From Flavobacterium sp. (GTDB lineage: Bacteria; Bacteroidota; Bacteroidia; Flavobacteriales; Flavobacteriaceae), in assembly GCA_021740105.1 (NCBI GenBank), contig JAIPAM010000002.1, forward strand, positions 310,001 through 374,000: a DNA stretch of 64,000 bases, read 5' to 3'. Positions 1 to 9,600 of this stretch are shown piece by piece. The first letter of the stretch is position 1; every line of letters starts with the position of its first letter. The position numbers and the translations under genes were made by a program. The notes beneath the pieces were generated by a model. It had not been told where the DNA came from. It made no database searches and was given only the letters and a program-made list of their open reading frames with translations.

Positions 1-273
1 CCCAACTCCCGTGTATATATTGTTGCAAAATTCATCAAAGAAAATAATTTAAAAGACATTCGAGTAGTGGGCTACGACTTATTAAAGGATAATTTAGCCT
101 ACCTAGACGATGGAAAAATTGATTTTTTAATCAATCAAAAACCACAAGATCAAGGATATTTAGGAATTAGTCATCTTTACAAAAAATTGGTATTAAAAGA
201 AGAAATTGAAATCACCAATTATATTCCACTCGAGATTATTGTAAAAGAAAATGCAGGCACATTAATAAAATAG
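1..273 (+). CDS. LacI-family transcriptional regulator, C-terminal fragment
   Basis: The reading frame is open from the first base of the window and stops at 271-273, so only the last 90 residues are present. The fragment reads like the end of a periplasmic-binding-protein-type sensor domain: an alternating beta/alpha pattern, 'VVGYDLLKDNLAYLDDG', then 'IDFLINQKPQDQGYLGI', the usual LacI/PurR-family segment in which the effector domain closes. The DNA-binding helix-turn-helix would lie upstream, outside the window. The effector, probably a sugar or similar small molecule, cannot be told. A GTG at 67 is internal and not a start. An ABC substrate-binding protein is a less likely alternative. 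Confidence 0.62.
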   Translation, partial: PNSRVYIVAKFIKENNLKDIRVVGYDLLKDNLAYLDDGKIDFLINQKPQDQGYLGISHLYKKLVLKEEIEITNYIPLEIIVKENAGTLIK

Positions 274-388
274 TATCGCTGCAAAAAAAATCCAAATTAA
301 CAATTCAATAATTTTAAGTTTAAATCGTGATGGATTGTATTAAATTCACAATTTAAATTATATAAATTTATTATAGGATTAGTTTATT

Positions 389-396
389 TATATTTG
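389..396 (+). promoter_or_regulatory. -7 box TATATTTG upstream of sdaA
   Basis: Exact match to the Bacteroidota sigma-A -7 consensus TAnnTTTG, 24 bases before the sdaA start codon. No clear -33 box. Confidence 0.5.
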
Positions 397-420
397 TAAT
401 TCAATAATAAATCGTTAATT

Positions 421-1848
421 ATGGAAGAATGTATATCGGTATTTGATATGCTAAAAATCGGTGTTGGTCCCTCTAGTTCACACACTTTAGGTCCATGGAG
501 AGCAGCTGAAAGATTTTTAAATGAACTGAAAGACAATAATTCATTTCAAAATACCAATCGTATTCAAGTTGATCTATATGGTTCCTTATCATTAACAGGC
601 AAAGGGCATGCTACCGATTTCGCTATAATGTTAGGTTTAAGTGGACAAGATCCAGAGTACATTCCAATCGAAAATATTTCCAAAATAACAAAATCGATTA
701 CAAAAAACAATCAGATTATTTTAGGAAATGAATTAAATATCCCATTTAAATCAAATCAAGATATCATTTTCAACAAAGAATTTCTTCCCTTTCATGCCAA
801 TGGTTTGAAATTTACTGCCTATTTTAAAGACAATTCAAACTACTCTTCTATATTTTATTCTATTGGCGGTGGATTTGTTGTTAAAGAAGAAAGAATAGAT
901 GCAAAGAAAAAACTGGAAATAAAATGTAGTTTTCCATTTCAAGTTGCTAATGCGGCAGCCTTATTAGAGTATTGTACGGTTGAAAATAAGAAAATTTCAG
1001 AAATCGTTTTTGAAAATGAAAAATCAATGCGTTCTGAAGATAAAATAAATAGTGAATTGCTTCGAATTTGGGAAACGATGCTAGAATGCATGTACATTGG
1101 TTGCCATTCAGAAGGTATTTTACCTGGCGGATTGAATGTTCGAAGAAGGGCTTTCGATATGCATCAAAATTTAATTGGTTTAGCCAATTACGATTCGCCT
1201 CAAACTTGGCTTGAAACCATTCGAAAAACGAAAGTCAAATTCCGACAAATATTAAAATGGGTCAGCTGTTTTGCGCTCTCAGTAAATGAAGTTAATGCAG
1301 CTTTAGGCCGAGTTGTTACTGCGCCCACAAACGGAAGTGCTGGAGTTGTTCCGGCAGTTTTGATGTATTATTTAGTAATTGAAAATCACCATGCTTGTGA
1401 AAAAGAAATAAAACAATTTTTAATGGTTGCCGGAGAAATTGGAAGTCTGTTCAAAAAAGGATCTACCATTTCAGCAGCAATGGGCGGATGTCAGGCAGAA
1501 ATTGGAGTTTCATCTGCAATGGCAGCAGCTGCATTGTGCGAATTAATGGGTGGAAGTCCAGAGCAAGTATTAATGGCAGCCGAGATTGCAATGGAACATC
1601 ATTTAGGAATGACCTGCGATCCTGTGGGGGGCTTAGTTCAAATTCCATGTATTGAAAGAAATACCATGGGTGCCATAAAAGCAATAAATGCAGCTGAACT
1701 AGCATTGGAAACCGACCCTAAAAATGCAAAAGTTCCATTGGATAAAGTTATAGACACAATGTGGCAAACTGCTAAAGACATGAACACAAAATACAAGGAA
1801 ACCTCAGAAGGCGGATTGGCAATTGCAGTTAATTTTGCAGATTGTTAG
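421..1848 (+). CDS. sdaA: L-serine ammonia-lyase (serine dehydratase), single chain
   Basis: Iron-sulfur L-serine dehydratase that converts L-serine to pyruvate and ammonia in the cytosol. The 475 residues form the fused beta-alpha single-chain type. The N-terminus has the GPSSSHT signature (residues 16-22). Three cysteines that probably bind the 4Fe-4S cluster are visible at residues 357 (GGCQAE), 399 (TCDPVGG) and 410 (IPCIERN). Their 42- and 11-residue spacing is the one known for characterised family members. The catalytic Gly/Ser-rich segment APTNGSAGVVPAV is intact. It appears monocistronic: a -7 box lies 24 bases upstream and panB has its own promoter. Confidence 0.95.
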   Translation: MEECISVFDMLKIGVGPSSSHTLGPWRAAERFLNELKDNNSFQNTNRIQVDLYGSLSLTGKGHATDFAIMLGLSGQDPEYIPIENISKITKSITKNNQIILGNELNIPFKSNQDIIFNKEFLPFHANGLKFTAYFKDNSNYSSIFYSIGGGFVVKEERIDAKKKLEIKCSFPFQVANAAALLEYCTVENKKISEIVFENEKSMRSEDKINSELLRIWETMLECMYIGCHSEGILPGGLNVRRRAFDMHQNLIGLANYDSPQTWLETIRKTKVKFRQILKWVSCFALSVNEVNAALGRVVTAPTNGSAGVVPAVLMYYLVIENHHACEKEIKQFLMVAGEIGSLFKKGSTISAAMGGCQAEIGVSSAMAAAALCELMGGSPEQVLMAAEIAMEHHLGMTCDPVGGLVQIPCIERNTMGAIKAINAAELALETDPKNAKVPLDKVIDTMWQTAKDMNTKYKETSEGGLAIAVNFADC

Positions 1849-1880
1849 ATAAAAGCGAAACTTTTAATCTGTTATTTGTT

Positions 1881-1888
1881 TATTTTTG
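1881..1888 (+). promoter_or_regulatory. -7 box TATTTTTG upstream of panB
   Basis: Exact TAnnTTTG match, 40 bases before the panB start. Confidence 0.5.
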
Positions 1889-1928
1889 TAGTCATTAATC
1901 CAAGAAAATTACACTAAATAAATCGAGA

Positions 1929-2747
1929 ATGTCAGTAGCCAAAAAAGATTACAAAAGAATAACTACAAAATCACTAATAGAAATGAAATCCAATGGAGAG
2001 AAAATTTCTATGCTAACTGCCTATGATTATACCATGGCAAAAATTGTGGATACGGCTGGAATTGACGTAATACTTGTTGGTGATTCTGCTTCCAATGTAA
2101 TGGCTGGACATGAAACAACTTTGCCAATTACTTTAGATCAAATGATTTACCATGCTTCAAGTGTAGTTCGTGCTATTGACCGAGCTTTAGTAGTGGTTGA
2201 TTTACCTTTTGGAAGTTATCAATCGGATCCAAAAGAAGCGCTTCGCTCCTCCATTAGAATAATGAAAGAAAGCGGAAGCCATGCAGTAAAATTAGAAGGT
2301 GGTCATGAAATAAAAGATTCGATTAAAAAAATATTAAACGCAGGAATTCCTGTAATGGGCCATTTAGGATTAACCCCTCAATCTATCTACAAATTTGGAA
2401 GTTATACCGTGCGTGCGAAAGAAGAGGAAGAAGCAGAAAAATTATTAGAAGATGCAAAAATGCTAGAAAAAATAGGTTGTTTTGCATTGGTTTTAGAAAA
2501 AATACCAGCACATCTAGCTGCTAAAGTTGCACAAAGTATTTCGATTCCAGTGATTGGAATCGGTGCTGGTGGGGACGTTGATGGTCAAGTACTTGTGATT
2601 CATGATATGCTTGGTATGAACAATGAATTTAGCCCTCGATTTTTACGTCGCTATTTGAATTTGTATGAAGAAATGACTTCTGCAATTGGACAATATGTGA
2701 AAGATGTAAAATCGAATGATTTTCCAAACGCTAACGAACAATATTAA
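1929..2747 (+). CDS. panB: 3-methyl-2-oxobutanoate hydroxymethyltransferase
   Basis: First committed enzyme of pantothenate and CoA synthesis: it adds a hydroxymethyl group from 5,10-methylene-THF to alpha-ketoisovalerate, giving ketopantoate. The 272 residues match the usual length. Family motifs are plain: [17 protein letters not shown], the Mg/substrate segment [12 protein letters not shown], the catalytic-region KLEGG, and [14 protein letters not shown] near the C-terminus. No panC or panD lies nearby. The RluA-type gene starts 29 bases later, and a weak hairpin with a G-U pair (2748-2768) sits in that gap, so readthrough is possible. Confidence 0.96.
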   Translation: MSVAKKDYKRITTKSLIEMKSNGEKISMLTAYDYTMAKIVDTAGIDVILVGDSASNVMAGHETTLPITLDQMIYHASSVVRAIDRALVVVDLPFGSYQSDPKEALRSSIRIMKESGSHAVKLEGGHEIKDSIKKILNAGIPVMGHLGLTPQSIYKFGSYTVRAKEEEEAEKLLEDAKMLEKIGCFALVLEKIPAHLAAKVAQSISIPVIGIGAGGDVDGQVLVIHDMLGMNNEFSPRFLRRYLNLYEEMTSAIGQYVKDVKSNDFPNANEQY

Positions 2748-2776
2748 CCTAGAAATTTAATTTTTAGGTATTGCAA

Positions 2777-3466
2777 ATGAAAATAATTTCCGATAAAAAC
2801 AACCTTCAAGTGCTGCATGAAGACAATCATATAATTGTGATTAACAAGCGTGTAGGAGATATTGTTCAGGGAGATAAAACTGGAGACAAACCACTCTCTG
2901 AAGTGGTTAAGGAATATATAAAAGACAAATACAATAAGCCTGGAGAAGTTTATTTAGGAGTGGTTCATCGTTTGGATCGACCTACCACTGGAATTGTACT
3001 ATTTGCTAGAACTAGTAAGGCATTAACTAGAATGAATGCCCTTTTTAGCAATCGGGAGACGCAGAAAACTTATTGGGCCATTGTAAAAAACAAACCTGTG
3101 AATTGGGAAGATAAATTAGTTCATTACTTGAAAAGAAATGAAAAAAACAATACTTCAAAAGCACATCTTAAGGAAGTTCCAGATAGTAAAATTGCAAGTT
3201 TAGATTATAAGTTAATAGCTTCATTGCAAAACTACTACGCATTAGAAATCAACCTACACACCGGAAGACACCACCAAATTAGAGCACAATTAGCTGCAAT
3301 TGGTTCCCCAATAAAAGGCGATTTAAAATACGGATTTGACCGAAGTAATCTAGATGGTGGAATCCATCTTCATGCACGGAAATTGAATTTTCTACATCCC
3401 GTTTCACAAGAAAATATAGAAATTATTGCACCTACCCCAAATGATCCCGTTTGGAATGCTATTTAA
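2777..3466 (+). CDS. RluA-family RNA pseudouridine synthase
   Basis: Isomerises specific uridines in rRNA or tRNA to pseudouridine. The catalytic motif HRLDRPTTGIVLFART carries the essential Asp. The downstream segment HTGRHHQIRAQLAAIG is the second family signature. No S4 domain precedes the catalytic domain, so this is a short, single-domain member of about 229 residues; the target site cannot be assigned. I chose the ATG at 2777 rather than the in-frame TTG at 2771. It probably shares transcription with panB. Confidence 0.9.
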   Translation: MKIISDKNNLQVLHEDNHIIVINKRVGDIVQGDKTGDKPLSEVVKEYIKDKYNKPGEVYLGVVHRLDRPTTGIVLFARTSKALTRMNALFSNRETQKTYWAIVKNKPVNWEDKLVHYLKRNEKNNTSKAHLKEVPDSKIASLDYKLIASLQNYYALEINLHTGRHHQIRAQLAAIGSPIKGDLKYGFDRSNLDGGIHLHARKLNFLHPVSQENIEIIAPTPNDPVWNAI

Positions 3467-3519
3467 AATAAAATTACTAATTTTATTGAATTAAATAATT
3501 CATTGTACGTTTAGAACCT

Positions 3520-4860
3520 ATGAAAAAAGCACTTTTATTAGCATTACTGGTATCTTTCACTGGTTACTCTCAAGATCATTTTTCAGGAATTACAACTTCT
3601 AAAAGGGTGGGTATTTTAAATATTGGATTAAATCCATCTGAATTGGCCAATTTGAATAATCATTTTGAAATTCAATTGCTATCTACAAGTTTAAATACTT
3701 CAAATAATAAAATCGGTTTTAACGATATTATTAATGGAAGTAATTTAGAGAACCTATTATTTAATGGATCCGAGCCAGTTAACTTTAATATGGATACCGA
3801 AATTGTAGGGCCTGGATTTGCAATTAAATTATTAAATTGGGGTTTTGCAATAACCTCTAAAGGTTATATAAAAGGCAATATTATTGACGTAGATCCAAAT
3901 CTAGGTTCTGCTCTTACCAATGGCGTATTAAGTTCTGTAAATACCGGAAGTGCTTTAATTTCAAGCAATACCAATCAAAGAATGAATGCAACCACCTGGG
4001 GTGAAATTGGTTTTTCAGCGGCTCATAAAATATTTGAAAATAAAAAGAATAAAATTAATGCCGGAGTTACATTTAAGCTTCTTTTTCCAGGCGCTTATGC
4101 CAATGTTGGTTTGGATCAATTTCAAGGAAGAATTACTAACAATCTAGGTAATTTAGTACTTACCAATGCAACCGCTAATTTAAATGTTGCTTACTCTGGA
4201 AATTTAGGAAGTGATTTTACTAATGTTAGCGATTACACTAACTCCGTATTCGGAAACCTTCAAGGTTTAGCCACCGATATAGGTTTTGATTATCAACTAC
4301 TTGGGTCCAATAAAAATTATAAAGTAAAAGTAGGTGCGTCACTAAAAAATATTGGTAGTATGACGTTTAAATCTTCTTCCAATTATTCTACGAATTATTC
4401 ATTATCAATACAAGGAACCCAATCTTTAAATTTGAATCAATTTCAAAATTCAAATGGCATCAGCGATATAGAAACAACATTAATAAACAGTGGGTTTTTA
4501 AATAAATCTCCTCAAAATTCTGATTTCTCTGTAAAACTTCCAACGACTTTTAATTTGTATGCAGACATTAAAATTATATCCAAATTAAGCGTGACAATAT
4601 TTACTCAACAAAAGGTAAACAGCAATAGTAATAACGATCAAATTATGTCACAAAATATTTTATCAATCACTCCTAGAATTTCATTGGGACTTTTTGAAGC
4701 GTATGTGCCAATAGCAAAAAATGAAATTTCAGGAACAACAGGAGGATTAGGATTTCGATTGGGCGGCTTTTTCTTAGGCTCAAACTCCATATTGACTGCC
4801 ATTACTAGCGATACAAAACAAGCAGATTTTTACACCGGTTTCCGTTTTGGAATACTATAA
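3520..4860 (+). CDS. DUF5723-type outer-membrane protein
   Basis: 446 residues with a clear signal peptide (MKKALLLALLVSFTGYSQ), then a long stretch of alternating hydrophobic/polar strands rich in Asn, Ser, Gly and Thr, ending in an aromatic strand (TGFRFGIL) as expected for a beta-barrel. The opening FSGITTSKRVGILNIGLNPSE is what I recall from the flavobacterial DUF5723 family, whose function is unknown. It should be exported to the outer membrane. The following aldehyde dehydrogenase begins 13 bases downstream, so the two may be co-transcribed, though no shared function is evident. Confidence 0.75.
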   Translation: MKKALLLALLVSFTGYSQDHFSGITTSKRVGILNIGLNPSELANLNNHFEIQLLSTSLNTSNNKIGFNDIINGSNLENLLFNGSEPVNFNMDTEIVGPGFAIKLLNWGFAITSKGYIKGNIIDVDPNLGSALTNGVLSSVNTGSALISSNTNQRMNATTWGEIGFSAAHKIFENKKNKINAGVTFKLLFPGAYANVGLDQFQGRITNNLGNLVLTNATANLNVAYSGNLGSDFTNVSDYTNSVFGNLQGLATDIGFDYQLLGSNKNYKVKVGASLKNIGSMTFKSSSNYSTNYSLSIQGTQSLNLNQFQNSNGISDIETTLINSGFLNKSPQNSDFSVKLPTTFNLYADIKIISKLSVTIFTQQKVNSNSNNDQIMSQNILSITPRISLGLFEAYVPIAKNEISGTTGGLGFRLGGFFLGSNSILTAITSDTKQADFYTGFRFGIL

Positions 4861-4873
4861 AATAAATTTACAG

Positions 4874-6202
4874 ATGGATTATAAATCAAATATTCAATTT
4901 AGAAAAGAAACTTTAACAAGGCTATTGTATTGTATTGAGGAAAATGAAACTCGTATTATTGACGCTTTGTATAAAGATTTTAAAAAACCAGAATTTGAAG
5001 CGGTATTAACCGAAACAAATTATGTCATAGGAGATTTAAAGCAAACTATAAAAAATATTAAATGTTGGGCTAAGCCAAAAAGAGTGCTTCCTTCCCTATT
5101 AAATTTTCCATCTAGCGACTTTATTTATAGCGAACCCTATGGAAAAGTCTTGATTATTTCCCCTTGGAATTATCCTTTCCAACTCGCATTATGCCCTTTA
5201 ATTGCGGCTGTTGCGGCTGGAAATTCAGTAGTCTTAAAACCATCCGAATTGACACCCTATACTTCCAGTATTATATCCGAAATTATTTCAAAAGTATTTT
5301 CGAAAAACCATGTGGAGGTAATTGAGGGTGGCGTCGACGTTTCTCAAAATCTATTGTCTCAAAAATGGGATTACATCTTTTTTACTGGAAGTGTAGCTGT
5401 TGGGAAAATTGTTGCAAAAGCGGCTGCAGAATACATGACACCGGTAACATTAGAATTAGGAGGAAAAAATCCATGTATTATTGATGAAACAGCCAATATC
5501 AAATTAGCAGCCAAAAGAATTGTTTGGGGAAAATTTATTAATGCAGGCCAAACTTGTATTGCCCCAGATTATTTATTGGTTCAAAAAAAGGTGAAAGCAG
5601 AATTGATTGAAAATTTAAAGCAAGAAATAAAAAATGCCTATTCGGATAATCCTGAACTATCACCAGATTATACTCGCATTGTAAATACAAGAAATTGGGA
5701 ACGATTAAAAAGTTTATTAGAATCTGACAAAATACTATTTGGGGGGCAAAACAATTCCGAAGATTGCTACCTGGCTCCTACCCTAATTGACGAAACTTCA
5801 TTTGATAGTCCGGTAATGAAAGAGGAAATATTTGGTCCCATTTTACCAATATTAACTTATGAAAATGAATCGGAATTGGATGCAATTATTACAAAATATG
5901 AAAAACCTTTATCGCTATATGTTTTTACCACAAAAAACAACTTTGCTGAAAAGATAATACAAAAATTTTCTTTCGGTGGTGGCTGCATTAACGATACAGT
6001 AATTCATTTTTCTAATAATAGATTGCCTTTTGGTGGTGTTGGCCATTCAGGAATTGGGGCTTACCATGGTAAAATGAGTTTTGATACTTTTTCTCATAAA
6101 AAAGCAATTGTAAAAAAGGCAAATTGGCTTGATTTACCAATGAGATATGCCCCTTACAAAGGAAAACTGACCTTAATTAGAAAAATATTAAAATGGATGT
6201 AA
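4874..6202 (+). CDS. Aldehyde dehydrogenase (class 3-like, NAD(P)-dependent)
   Basis: Oxidises aldehydes to acids. The short form of about 442 residues with N-terminal FRKETLTRLLYCI resembles class 3 fatty-aldehyde or coniferyl-aldehyde dehydrogenases. Visible motifs: WNYPFQLALCPLIAAVAAGN for cofactor binding, FTGSVAVGK, the general-base Glu in TLELGGKNP, the catalytic Cys in NAGQTCIAPDY, and EEIFGPILPI. The C-terminus is hydrophobic-basic. I use the ATG at 4874; a TTG at 4847 would add nine residues and overlap the previous gene. The physiological substrate is unknown. Confidence 0.92.
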   Translation: MDYKSNIQFRKETLTRLLYCIEENETRIIDALYKDFKKPEFEAVLTETNYVIGDLKQTIKNIKCWAKPKRVLPSLLNFPSSDFIYSEPYGKVLIISPWNYPFQLALCPLIAAVAAGNSVVLKPSELTPYTSSIISEIISKVFSKNHVEVIEGGVDVSQNLLSQKWDYIFFTGSVAVGKIVAKAAAEYMTPVTLELGGKNPCIIDETANIKLAAKRIVWGKFINAGQTCIAPDYLLVQKKVKAELIENLKQEIKNAYSDNPELSPDYTRIVNTRNWERLKSLLESDKILFGGQNNSEDCYLAPTLIDETSFDSPVMKEEIFGPILPILTYENESELDAIITKYEKPLSLYVFTTKNNFAEKIIQKFSFGGGCINDTVIHFSNNRLPFGGVGHSGIGAYHGKMSFDTFSHKKAIVKKANWLDLPMRYAPYKGKLTLIRKILKWM

Positions 6203-6205
6203 TTG

Positions 6206-7276
6206 TTAAAACCAATTGCGCTTTTTAAAATAATATACCATTCCTAAAGCAATACTAAACATAGCTGCAATTACAATATAATAGCCGTAAGTATATTTCA
6301 ATTCAGGCATATTTTCAAAATTCATCCCATAAACACCTACAATAAACGTTAAAGGAATAAAAATTGCCGATATAACTGTAAGTGTTTTCATCACCTCATT
6401 CATTTTATGATTTTGTGAAGAAAAAAAGAAGTTGGAAGCACTATCTAGTGTCACCATATCGTCATCAATTTGATCTAAAAGTTCTAAACTCTTTTGATGT
6501 AAGCGTGAGAAAAAGCTGAAATTTTCATGAGCGATTGCATTAAATACATCATCATCTTTAATGCTTTTTATGGAATATAAAGAATCTCGAAGTGGAATAA
6601 TTGAACGTTTTAAAAAATTAAAATTATCCCTATGTTTTTCAATTTGTACTAATATTGACCGATCGGTACTTGTTTTTGATAAATTGATAAGTAATTCTAC
6701 CTTGTTTTCTTCTGCTTCTATAGTAATATAAAAATTCTCCATTATCGCGTCAAGTAACAAAAATAAAAGATAATCCGCTTTTTTGGTTCTTACTATTCCA
6801 GAATGGGTTCTGATTCTCTCTCGTATATGCGTAAAGAAATCACTGCGTTTCTCTTGAAAAGAAACCAAAACTCCTTCTTTAATTAAAAAACTAACTTGTT
6901 CCACTGAAATATTATCTGAGTTTTCAGTTGGAAGCAATGATTTTATATTAAAAAAAAGAACGTCTTGTAGTTCGTCTAATTTTGTTCTTCGAGTGGTATT
7001 CAAAATATCGCCTAAAATAAAATTATCTACCTCTAAATAAGTACCAACCGATTTAATGAGTTCAATGTCATTTAAACCATGAATGTTCAACCAATTGATC
7101 TTAGTCAAATCAACAGTCTCAGGAAATTTTTTGATATTAAAATCAGTGTACTCCGTCAAATCCTCATCATTATAAACGAACAATTGCATTTGAGTTTGAA
7201 GTTCTTTATGAATCCCCGTATACTCTAAAATGGAGGGTTGAATTTTTCTACCTTTTTTATATCTAATTTTTCTCAC
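6206..7276 (-). CDS. corA: CorA-type magnesium/cobalt transporter
   Basis: Inner-membrane divalent-cation channel. The 356 residues show the standard architecture: a long cytoplasmic alpha/beta funnel, then two C-terminal membrane helices separated by the signature loop YGMN. A basic C-terminal tail (YYFKKRNWF) follows. The gene starts with GTG at 7276; the leader RKIRYKKGRK is typical of flavobacterial CorA proteins, which supports this start. It is divergent from hutI, whose -7 box lies only a few bases away, and convergent with the aldehyde dehydrogenase (3-base gap). Confidence 0.94.
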   Translation of the reverse strand: MRKIRYKKGRKIQPSILEYTGIHKELQTQMQLFVYNDEDLTEYTDFNIKKFPETVDLTKINWLNIHGLNDIELIKSVGTYLEVDNFILGDILNTTRRTKLDELQDVLFFNIKSLLPTENSDNISVEQVSFLIKEGVLVSFQEKRSDFFTHIRERIRTHSGIVRTKKADYLLFLLLDAIMENFYITIEAEENKVELLINLSKTSTDRSILVQIEKHRDNFNFLKRSIIPLRDSLYSIKSIKDDDVFNAIAHENFSFFSRLHQKSLELLDQIDDDMVTLDSASNFFFSSQNHKMNEVMKTLTVISAIFIPLTFIVGVYGMNFENMPELKYTYGYYIVIAAMFSIALGMVYYFKKRNWF

Positions 7277-7282
7277 AATGTC

Positions 7283-7290
7283 TAATTTTG
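7283..7290 (+). promoter_or_regulatory. -7 box TAATTTTG upstream of hutI
   Basis: Exact TAnnTTTG match, 54 bases before the hutI ATG and immediately beside the divergent corA start, so the two 5' ends almost touch. Confidence 0.45.
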
Positions 7291-7344
7291 TATAAATTTA
7301 AGAATAATTACAAATTTCAGAGTATTTTTACTAAAAATCATTTT

Positions 7345-8583
7345 ATGAAAATCTTAATCATCAATATAAAAGAGCTTTTACAAGTTCGAAAAAATGACAT
7401 ATTAAAAGTATCAGGTGCAGAAATGAATGTGCTACCTATTATTAAAAATGCCTATTTATTGATAGAAAATGATATTATTGCTGATTATGGAGAAATGATT
7501 AATTGCCCTTCCCTACTAGCTGAATTAACCATTGACGCAAAAGATAAAATGGTATTGCCAACTTGGTGTGATAGCCACACCCACATTGTATATGCTGGGA
7601 ATCGTGAACAAGAATTTGTTGATCGAATAAATGGAATGTCCTATGAGGAAATAGCAAACAGAGGTGGAGGCATATTGAACTCGGCAAAGAAGTTAAACGA
7701 AACTTCAGAAGGAGAACTTTACAATCAGTCTAAAAACCGATTGGAAGAAATAATGAAATTGGGCACAGGAGCAGTCGAAATTAAATCTGGTTATGGTTTA
7801 TCAGTTGAAGGAGAATTAAAAATGCTTCGGGTAATTAAAAAATTGAAGTCAAATTATCCAATAGAAATTAAAGCTACGTTTCTTGGTGCTCATGCCTTTC
7901 CAAAAGAGTATAAGGAAAATCACCAAGGGTATATTGACCTCCTAATTAACGATTTACTTCCTTCAATTACTAATGAAAAACTAGCCGATTTTATTGATGT
8001 TTTTTGTGAATCCGGTTATTTTTCGGTATCAGAGACTAAACAAATTACGGAAGCTGGAAATAAATTTGGTTTGATTTCTAAAATACATGTCAACCAATTT
8101 AATGCAATTGGAGGGGTAAAAACGGCTGTAGAAAGTAAAGCACTTTCAGTTGATCATTTGGAAATTATGACCACTGAGGATATTGAAATTTTGAAAAATT
8201 CGGATACCATGCCCGTTGCATTACCAAGTTGTTCTTACTTTCTAGGAATTCCCTATACACCAGCTCGTGAAATTATTAATGCAGGACTTCCTTTGGCCTT
8301 AGCCACCGATTTTAATCCTGGTTCAAGTCCTTCAGGGAATATGAATTTTGTGGTTGCAACAGCATGTATTAAAATGAAAATGACCCCCGAAGAGGCTATA
8401 AATGCAGCTACCATTAACGGTGCTTATGCAATGGATATTTCAAAAACTCATGGCAGCATTTCCATTGGTAAAAAAGCCAATTTAATTATCACAAAACCAC
8501 TAAATTCAATTTATGAATTGCCTTATGCTTTTGGCAGTAACTTAATTGATACCGTAATTATAGAAGGAAAAATGATAAAATAA
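7345..8583 (+). CDS. hutI: Imidazolonepropionase
   Basis: Third enzyme of histidine degradation: hydrolyses imidazolone-5-propanoate to N-formimidoyl-L-glutamate. It is an amidohydrolase-fold metalloenzyme: the metal-binding His pair lies in CDSHTHIVYAGNR, further conserved His residues lie in FLGAHAFP, HVNQFNAIGG and SVDHLE, and the metal Asp in ATDFNPGSSPSGNM. I chose the ATG at 7345; upstream in-frame codons give a leader unlike the family. The next pathway enzyme, a formimidoylglutamase, is encoded about 1 kb downstream on the same strand beyond an opposing gene; hutH and hutU are not in the window. Confidence 0.95.
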   Translation: MKILIINIKELLQVRKNDILKVSGAEMNVLPIIKNAYLLIENDIIADYGEMINCPSLLAELTIDAKDKMVLPTWCDSHTHIVYAGNREQEFVDRINGMSYEEIANRGGGILNSAKKLNETSEGELYNQSKNRLEEIMKLGTGAVEIKSGYGLSVEGELKMLRVIKKLKSNYPIEIKATFLGAHAFPKEYKENHQGYIDLLINDLLPSITNEKLADFIDVFCESGYFSVSETKQITEAGNKFGLISKIHVNQFNAIGGVKTAVESKALSVDHLEIMTTEDIEILKNSDTMPVALPSCSYFLGIPYTPAREIINAGLPLALATDFNPGSSPSGNMNFVVATACIKMKMTPEEAINAATINGAYAMDISKTHGSISIGKKANLIITKPLNSIYELPYAFGSNLIDTVIIEGKMIK

Positions 8584-8614
8584 AAAAGGGATTTGTTAGA
8601 ACAAATCCCTTTTT
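8583..8614. terminator. Bidirectional hairpin terminator
   Basis: Perfect 14-bp stem (8583-8596 with 8601-8614) with a TAGA loop, A-tract on one side and T-tract on the other. It lies between the convergent hutI and coiled-coil genes and can serve both. Confidence 0.9.
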
Positions 8615-8633
8615 AAAATTTATTTTAAAAATA

Positions 8634-9509
8634 CTATTTCAAAGTGAAAGTGGTTGTAGAAACCAATTGACCGTTGTCAAAAACATTCACATAAAATGTT
8701 CCTTTAACTAATTTTTCAGCGGGTACATTTTGAACTAAATCTACTGTTTTATTATTAAATTTTACATTTGCAATAAAACTATAAGTTAAAGTTTTATCAG
8801 CAAATTTTTCTGTTTGACGCTCTCCCATTACATTGTTTTTACTATCAATAACTTGAACGTAATATTTTCTGTCTCCTGATTTAGCAATAGCATTTTCGGC
8901 GATTGTAAAACTCACTTTAAGAACATCAGCGCGACTTGCCTTATCTGTTGGGATTTCTTTACCAGAACTTCTCACAATGTAAGCAGCCGTTTTTAAATTT
9001 ACGATTGCTAATTTAGAACCTTTTTCAACTGTTTTGGTAAGATCTTCATTTTGACCTGTTAACTCTTTATTCGTCTTTTTTGATTCATCAAGAACTACAA
9101 TAGTACTATCTCTTTGAACTTTTAAAACGGTATTGTCTTTCTTTAAAGTTTCATTTTCAGCAAACAAAGTTTTCATTTTTGATTCTAGCGCTAAAAATTG
9201 CTTTTTAAATTTAGCTACATCTCCATTTGAATACTTTAATTTTTCAATTAATGCAACCACTTTATCTCTTTCAGCAATTAATTCGTCTGACATAGAAGTA
9301 TTTTCAGCAATCGCAGCATCATAAGTTGTTTTTAGATCGTTAAGATCTTTCATTACTTGTTCTTTTTCAGATAAAGTAGTCGTTAATTTTTGTTCGGTAG
9401 TGTTGACATCAGTAGTCAGTTTGTATATGTATACTAAGCTTAAAGCAAATAGTACAGACAACACAATAATTAACGTTTTGAGACTCGAATTGTTGTTTTG
9501 ATTTTCCAT
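8634..9509 (-). CDS. Membrane-anchored coiled-coil protein of unknown function
   Basis: I do not recognise a named function. The 291 residues show: a short Asn-rich cytoplasmic start; one membrane helix (about residues 11-29, TLIIVLSVLFALSLVYIYKL); a long Lys/Glu-rich coiled coil (about 35-165); then a beta-rich C-terminal domain (about 170-291) containing DRKYYVQVIDSKNNVMGE and ending TFYVNVFDNGQLVSTT. The topology suggests a periplasmic coiled coil carrying a small beta-sandwich. It sits on the opposite strand between hutI and hutG, which is not evidence of a role in histidine metabolism. Confidence 0.75.
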   Translation of the reverse strand: MENQNNNSSLKTLIIVLSVLFALSLVYIYKLTTDVNTTEQKLTTTLSEKEQVMKDLNDLKTTYDAAIAENTSMSDELIAERDKVVALIEKLKYSNGDVAKFKKQFLALESKMKTLFAENETLKKDNTVLKVQRDSTIVVLDESKKTNKELTGQNEDLTKTVEKGSKLAIVNLKTAAYIVRSSGKEIPTDKASRADVLKVSFTIAENAIAKSGDRKYYVQVIDSKNNVMGERQTEKFADKTLTYSFIANVKFNNKTVDLVQNVPAEKLVKGTFYVNVFDNGQLVSTTTFTLK

Positions 9510-9575
9510 AATGAATTTAAAATTTTTACGAAAATAATAATTAATATTCTAACTACATAAGTAATTAAAATATAT

Positions 9576-9583
9576 TATTTTTG
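9576..9583 (+). promoter_or_regulatory. -7 box TATTTTTG upstream of hutG
   Basis: Exact TAnnTTTG match, 17 bases before the ATG at 9601. Confidence 0.5.
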
Positions 9584-9600
9584 GTTAATCAAAAAAATGT

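Noticed and set aside
3467..3519. Terminator after the RluA-type gene
   Set aside because: The AT-only complementary stretch has no GC core and no directional T-tract beyond background.
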